Program-made: the position numbers and the translations under genes
Part shown: piece by piece, positions 4,305 to 6,938 of the stretch
Layout: each line of letters opens with the position of its first letter
Position numbering within the stretch: position 1 is the first letter of the stretch
The notes under the pieces: model-generated
Seen by the model: only the letters and a program-made list of their open reading frames with translations
The model's database searches: none
Told to the model about the DNA's origin: nothing
Assembly (NCBI GenBank): GCA_910585255.1
Contig: CAJUEI010000194.1
Coordinates: 1 to 6,938, forward strand
DNA from: an uncultured Lachnospiraceae bacterium
Lineage (GTDB): Bacteria; Bacillota; Clostridia; Lachnospirales; Lachnospiraceae
DNA length: 6,938 nucleotides
Reading direction: 5' to 3'

Positions 4305-6569
4305 AGTAACACAACAAAAGAAAAGGGCAAAATTTCAATTATTGCACCACTATCTGGAACGATTGTTGCATTGGAAGAAGTGCCCGATCCAGTGTTTTCG
4401 GAGAAAGCATTGGGAGATGGAGCTGCCATTTTGCCGGAGGACGGAAAGATTTATAGTCCTGTCAACGGAACTGTTGCATCAATTGCTGCAACAAATCATG
4501 CATATGGGTTTCAATCGGAGGACGGGTTAGATGTCCTGGTACATGTCGGACTGGAAACGGTTGGATTAAATGGAGAGGGATTTACTCTCTATAAGAAAGA
4601 GGGGGACCTGGTAAAAGTAGGAGATTTGGTAGCAGAAGCGGATTTAGAATTGATCAAGGGGAAAAATTTGAATTTAATTACTCCGGTGCTTTTGTGTGAC
4701 GGAATGGACGGAAAGCAGATGGATGTGTGTTCCGGTAAAGTACGGGCAGGAAAGGATGCGGTATTGCTGGTAACGGAGGAAACGGCGGCTACTGTAGAAG
4801 AAAAGGAAACAGGTAGGGATGTTGTTTCGACAGAAACAAAGAGTGCAGGGCAAACGGTATCTGAAAAGAAACAGGAGACTTCTGCTTCTAAGACGGCTTC
4901 TTCGGGGGGTTCGGAGAAGAAGGCGGGAATTAATTTTGATTTTCTGCAGAAATTGGGAAAAGTGCTGATGACGGTTATTGCGGTAATGCCGGCAGCAGGA
5001 CTGATGCTTAGCCTTGGAAAACTGATTCAGATGGGCGGGGCAGAGATTCCTTTTATTTTCACAATCGGCAGTACAATGGAGAATATCGGATGGGCGATTA
5101 TTAACAATCTGCATATTTTATTTGCGGCTGCAATCGGCGGTTCTTGGGCAAAAGAACGTGCGGGAGGTGCATTTGCAGCGATTATTTCATTTATTTTGAT
5201 TAACTGTATTACAGGAGCTGCTTTTGGTGTGACCAGCGGAATGTTAAATGAGTCTGGAGCAGTGGTTACTTCTCTTTTTGGACAGGAAATGCTGGTAGAA
5301 AATTATTTTACTTCTGTACTGGGGGCACCGGCTTTAAATATGGGAGTATTTGTAGGAATTATTGCCGGATTTGTAGGTGGTGTTGTCTATAATAAGTTTT
5401 ATAATTTCCGTAAATTGCCGGATGCGTTATCATTTTTTAATGGGAAACGGTTTGTACCTTTAGCTGTTATTGCTTATTCTACAGGAATTTCTCTTGTTTT
5501 GGCAGTGATATGGCCGATTGTACAGACAGGAATTAATTCGTTTGGTGTATGGATTGCCAATTCTTCTTCCTCTTCTCCGGTTTTGGCACCGTTTATCTAC
5601 GGAACGTTAGAGAGGCTTCTGCTGCCTTTTGGTCTGCATCATATGCTGACCATTCCGATGAATTATACTTCTTTCGGAGGAACTTATCTAATTCAGACCG
5701 GAATCAATGCGGGATCGGAAGTATTTGGACAAGATCCGCTTTGGCTGGCATGGGTAACAGATTTAATTAATTTTAAGGATGCAGGAAATATTGCTGCTTA
5801 TGAAAATTTATTGAATACGGTAACACCGGCTCGTTTTAAGGTGGGACAGATGATTGGTTCAACTGGTCTGCTTTTAGGAGTGGCACTTGCTATGTATCGG
5901 CGGGTGGATGAAGATAAGAAAAAGAATTATCGTTCTATGTTTGTTTCAACTGTGTTAGCAGTATTTTTAACCGGTGTAACGGAGCCTTTGGAATTTATGT
6001 TTATGTTCTGTGCACTGCCGCTTTATATTGTCTATGCTGTACTGCAGGGGTGTGCGTTTGCAATGGCAGGTATTTTCGATCTGCGGCTTCATTCTTTTGG
6101 AAACTTAGAATTTTTAACTCGTGTTCCAATGTCATTAAAAGCGGGATTAGGCGGGGATATTATTCATTTTATTATCTGCTGCGTTGCTTTCTTTGCGATT
6201 GGATATGTGATTGCTTACTTTATGATTGAAAAGTTTCAATTTGCTACGCCGGGACGTCTGGGAAATTATACAGATGAAAATGAGGAATCAGGCGGAGAGG
6301 CAGCGGCTTCTGATTCTGCGAAAAAGGGCGGACAAAACAGCCAGCCAGAGCGGATTATTGCGTTATTAGGCGGTCGGGAAAATATTATTTTAGTGGATGC
6401 TTGTATGACACGTTTAAGAGTAACGGTAAAGAATCCAGAACAGGTTGCAGATACTGCTGCATGGAAAGCAGAAGGAGCACTGGGGTTGGTGAAAAAGGAC
6501 AATGGAATTCAGGCAATCTATGGACCGAAAGCAGATGTATTAAAATCGGATATCAACGATATTCTTTAA
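4299..6569 (+). CDS. malT: PTS permease EIIABC, glucose superfamily, probably maltose-specific
   Basis: This 756-residue membrane permease imports and phosphorylates a sugar using phosphate from PEP via EI and HPr. Three domains are visible. A glucose-type EIIA (about 10-160) carries the two active-site histidines, His67 in TNHAYG and His82 in VLVHVGLETV. A polar Lys/Glu/Ser/Thr linker (about 163-210) follows. EIIC (about 215-650) has hydrophobic segments, LPFGLHHML (442-450), GVTEPLEFMF (559-568) and HSFGNLEF (598-605). After a second acidic linker comes EIIB (684-756), with phosphorylated Cys702 in VDACMTRLRVTV. All key residues are present. The A-C-B order differs from the C-B-A of PtsG and NagE. 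A maltose substrate is inferred from the divergent MalR-type repressor and the following mapP-like gene, as in E. faecalis. Glucose, trehalose or another alpha-glucoside remain possible. The name is that of the Enterococcus permease, not the E. coli activator MalT. Repression by MalR at 4197-4238 is likely. Confidence 0.9.
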   Translation: MMSNTTKEKGKISIIAPLSGTIVALEEVPDPVFSEKALGDGAAILPEDGKIYSPVNGTVASIAATNHAYGFQSEDGLDVLVHVGLETVGLNGEGFTLYKKEGDLVKVGDLVAEADLELIKGKNLNLITPVLLCDGMDGKQMDVCSGKVRAGKDAVLLVTEETAATVEEKETGRDVVSTETKSAGQTVSEKKQETSASKTASSGGSEKKAGINFDFLQKLGKVLMTVIAVMPAAGLMLSLGKLIQMGGAEIPFIFTIGSTMENIGWAIINNLHILFAAAIGGSWAKERAGGAFAAIISFILINCITGAAFGVTSGMLNESGAVVTSLFGQEMLVENYFTSVLGAPALNMGVFVGIIAGFVGGVVYNKFYNFRKLPDALSFFNGKRFVPLAVIAYSTGISLVLAVIWPIVQTGINSFGVWIANSSSSSPVLAPFIYGTLERLLLPFGLHHMLTIPMNYTSFGGTYLIQTGINAGSEVFGQDPLWLAWVTDLINFKDAGNIAAYENLLNTVTPARFKVGQMIGSTGLLLGVALAMYRRVDEDKKKNYRSMFVSTVLAVFLTGVTEPLEFMFMFCALPLYIVYAVLQGCAFAMAGIFDLRLHSFGNLEFLTRVPMSLKAGLGGDIIHFIICCVAFFAIGYVIAYFMIEKFQFATPGRLGNYTDENEESGGEAAASDSAKKGGQNSQPERIIALLGGRENIILVDACMTRLRVTVKNPEQVADTAAWKAEGALGLVKKDNGIQAIYGPKADVLKSDINDIL

Positions 6570-6576
6570 AAAATAG

Positions 6577-6598
6577 AACGAGAATGGGTGATCTCGTT
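6577..6598 (+). other. Stem-loop between malT and mapP
   Basis: AACGAGA (6577-6583) and TCTCGTT (6592-6598) form a perfect 7-bp stem with an 8-nt loop, 7 nt after the malT stop. No run of T follows, and the mapP ribosome binding site starts only 8 nt later. It looks more like an intercistronic processing or stability hairpin than a terminator. A chance match in a short gap cannot be excluded. Confidence 0.5.
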
Positions 6599-6624
6599 TA
6601 AGAAAATAGGAGGGAATAGAACAG

Positions 6625-6938
6625 ATGAAGCTGTTGACTTTAAATACACACAGTCTTCAAGAAGAGAATTATCTGCAGAAGCTCGATTTCTTTCTTTCTG
6701 TTATTCAGAAAGAAAAACCCGATTTGATCGCTTTGCAGGAAGTGAATCAGTCTCTGTCAGCACCTTTTGCAGATGCAAAGCTGCTGCAGGGCTGGGTTCC
6801 CTGCCCGGATGCCGTGCCGATTCGTCAGGATAACCATGCTGCACAGGCAGCATTTCGGCTGCATCAGGCGGGAATTCCCTGTTCTTGGACTTGGATCTCG
6901 GCAAAGATAGGATATGATATCTATGATGAGGGAATCGC
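6625..6938 (+). CDS. mapP: Maltose 6'-phosphate phosphatase, EEP fold (partial, runs off the window)
   Basis: The first 104 codons are present with no stop, and the gene continues past the window. The N-terminus MKLLTLNTHS (1-10) and the metal-binding glutamate in DLIALQEV (33-40, Glu39) are the first two signatures of the endonuclease/exonuclease/phosphatase fold. The end of the visible part, YDIYDEGI (97-104), resembles the DEG(I/L)A segment of the same fold. ATG at 6625 has AGGAGGGA (6608-6615) 9 nt upstream. The start lies 55 nt after the malT stop, so the two genes should be one transcript. In E. faecalis the gene just downstream of the maltose PTS permease encodes MapP, which dephosphorylates maltose 6'-phosphate so that a maltose phosphorylase can act. 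The same order here is the main reason for this name. Another EEP phosphatase or nuclease is the alternative. Confidence 0.75.
   Translation, partial: MKLLTLNTHSLQEENYLQKLDFFLSVIQKEKPDLIALQEVNQSLSAPFADAKLLQGWVPCPDAVPIRQDNHAAQAAFRLHQAGIPCSWTWISAKIGYDIYDEGI

Noticed and set aside
4674..5114. 146-codon minus-strand open frame inside the PTS permease gene
   Set aside because: It is antisense to the EIIA-EIIC linker and start of EIIC, has an unnatural Arg/Ser/Cys-rich composition, and overlaps a well supported gene. It is a shadow frame.
6588..6904. Two open frames overlapping the 3' end of the window (6588-6833 plus, 6701-6904 minus)
   Set aside because: The frame starting at 6625 has a strong ribosome binding site and clear EEP motifs and runs to the window end, so these are out-of-frame or antisense shadows.

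Overview
The window looks like chromosomal DNA of a low-GC Gram-positive bacterium, most likely a gut-type Clostridia/Lachnospiraceae member. This rests on AT-rich intergenic DNA, AGGAG-type ribosome binding sites, a consensus sigma-A promoter, and the style of the proteins. The genus cannot be fixed from sequence alone.

Layout. Positions 2-46 appear to hold the last codons of an upstream gene. A MATE-family efflux transporter (127-1479, +) and a YbaK/EbsC-type Cys-tRNA(Pro) deacylase (1514-1981, +) follow, 34 nt apart and probably co-transcribed. Convergent to them is a small GNAT acetyltransferase (2178-2630, -). Next comes a LacI-family repressor of MalR type (2936-3973, -). It is divergent across a 325-bp control region from a 756-residue PTS permease of the glucose superfamily with domain order EIIA-EIIC-EIIB (4299-6569, +). 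The 5' part of an endonuclease/exonuclease/phosphatase-fold gene (6625 to the window end, +) follows the permease.

The right half is best read as a maltose-PTS locus of the kind known from Enterococcus faecalis (malR, malT, mapP). In that model the permease imports maltose as maltose 6'-phosphate, MapP removes the phosphate inside the cell, and a maltose phosphorylase (not in this window) splits the free maltose. The regulator has a TTGACT-17-TATAAT promoter. Two LacI-type palindromes (4197-4217 and 4223-4238) lie upstream of the permease and are the likely operators.

The most unusual feature is a pair of long, structured, non-coding repeats (2007-2160 and 2761-2914) in opposite orientation on either side of the GNAT gene. 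Each contains a 140-bp imperfect palindrome that can fold almost end to end. The core is identical in both copies, while the outer arms and apical hairpin differ by paired changes that mostly keep base-pairing: seven compensatory pairs by my hand count. Both copies lie 21-25 nt after the stop codon of the preceding gene, in the sense orientation of that gene. I do not recognise the family. It could be a structured RNA, a mobile palindromic element, or both.
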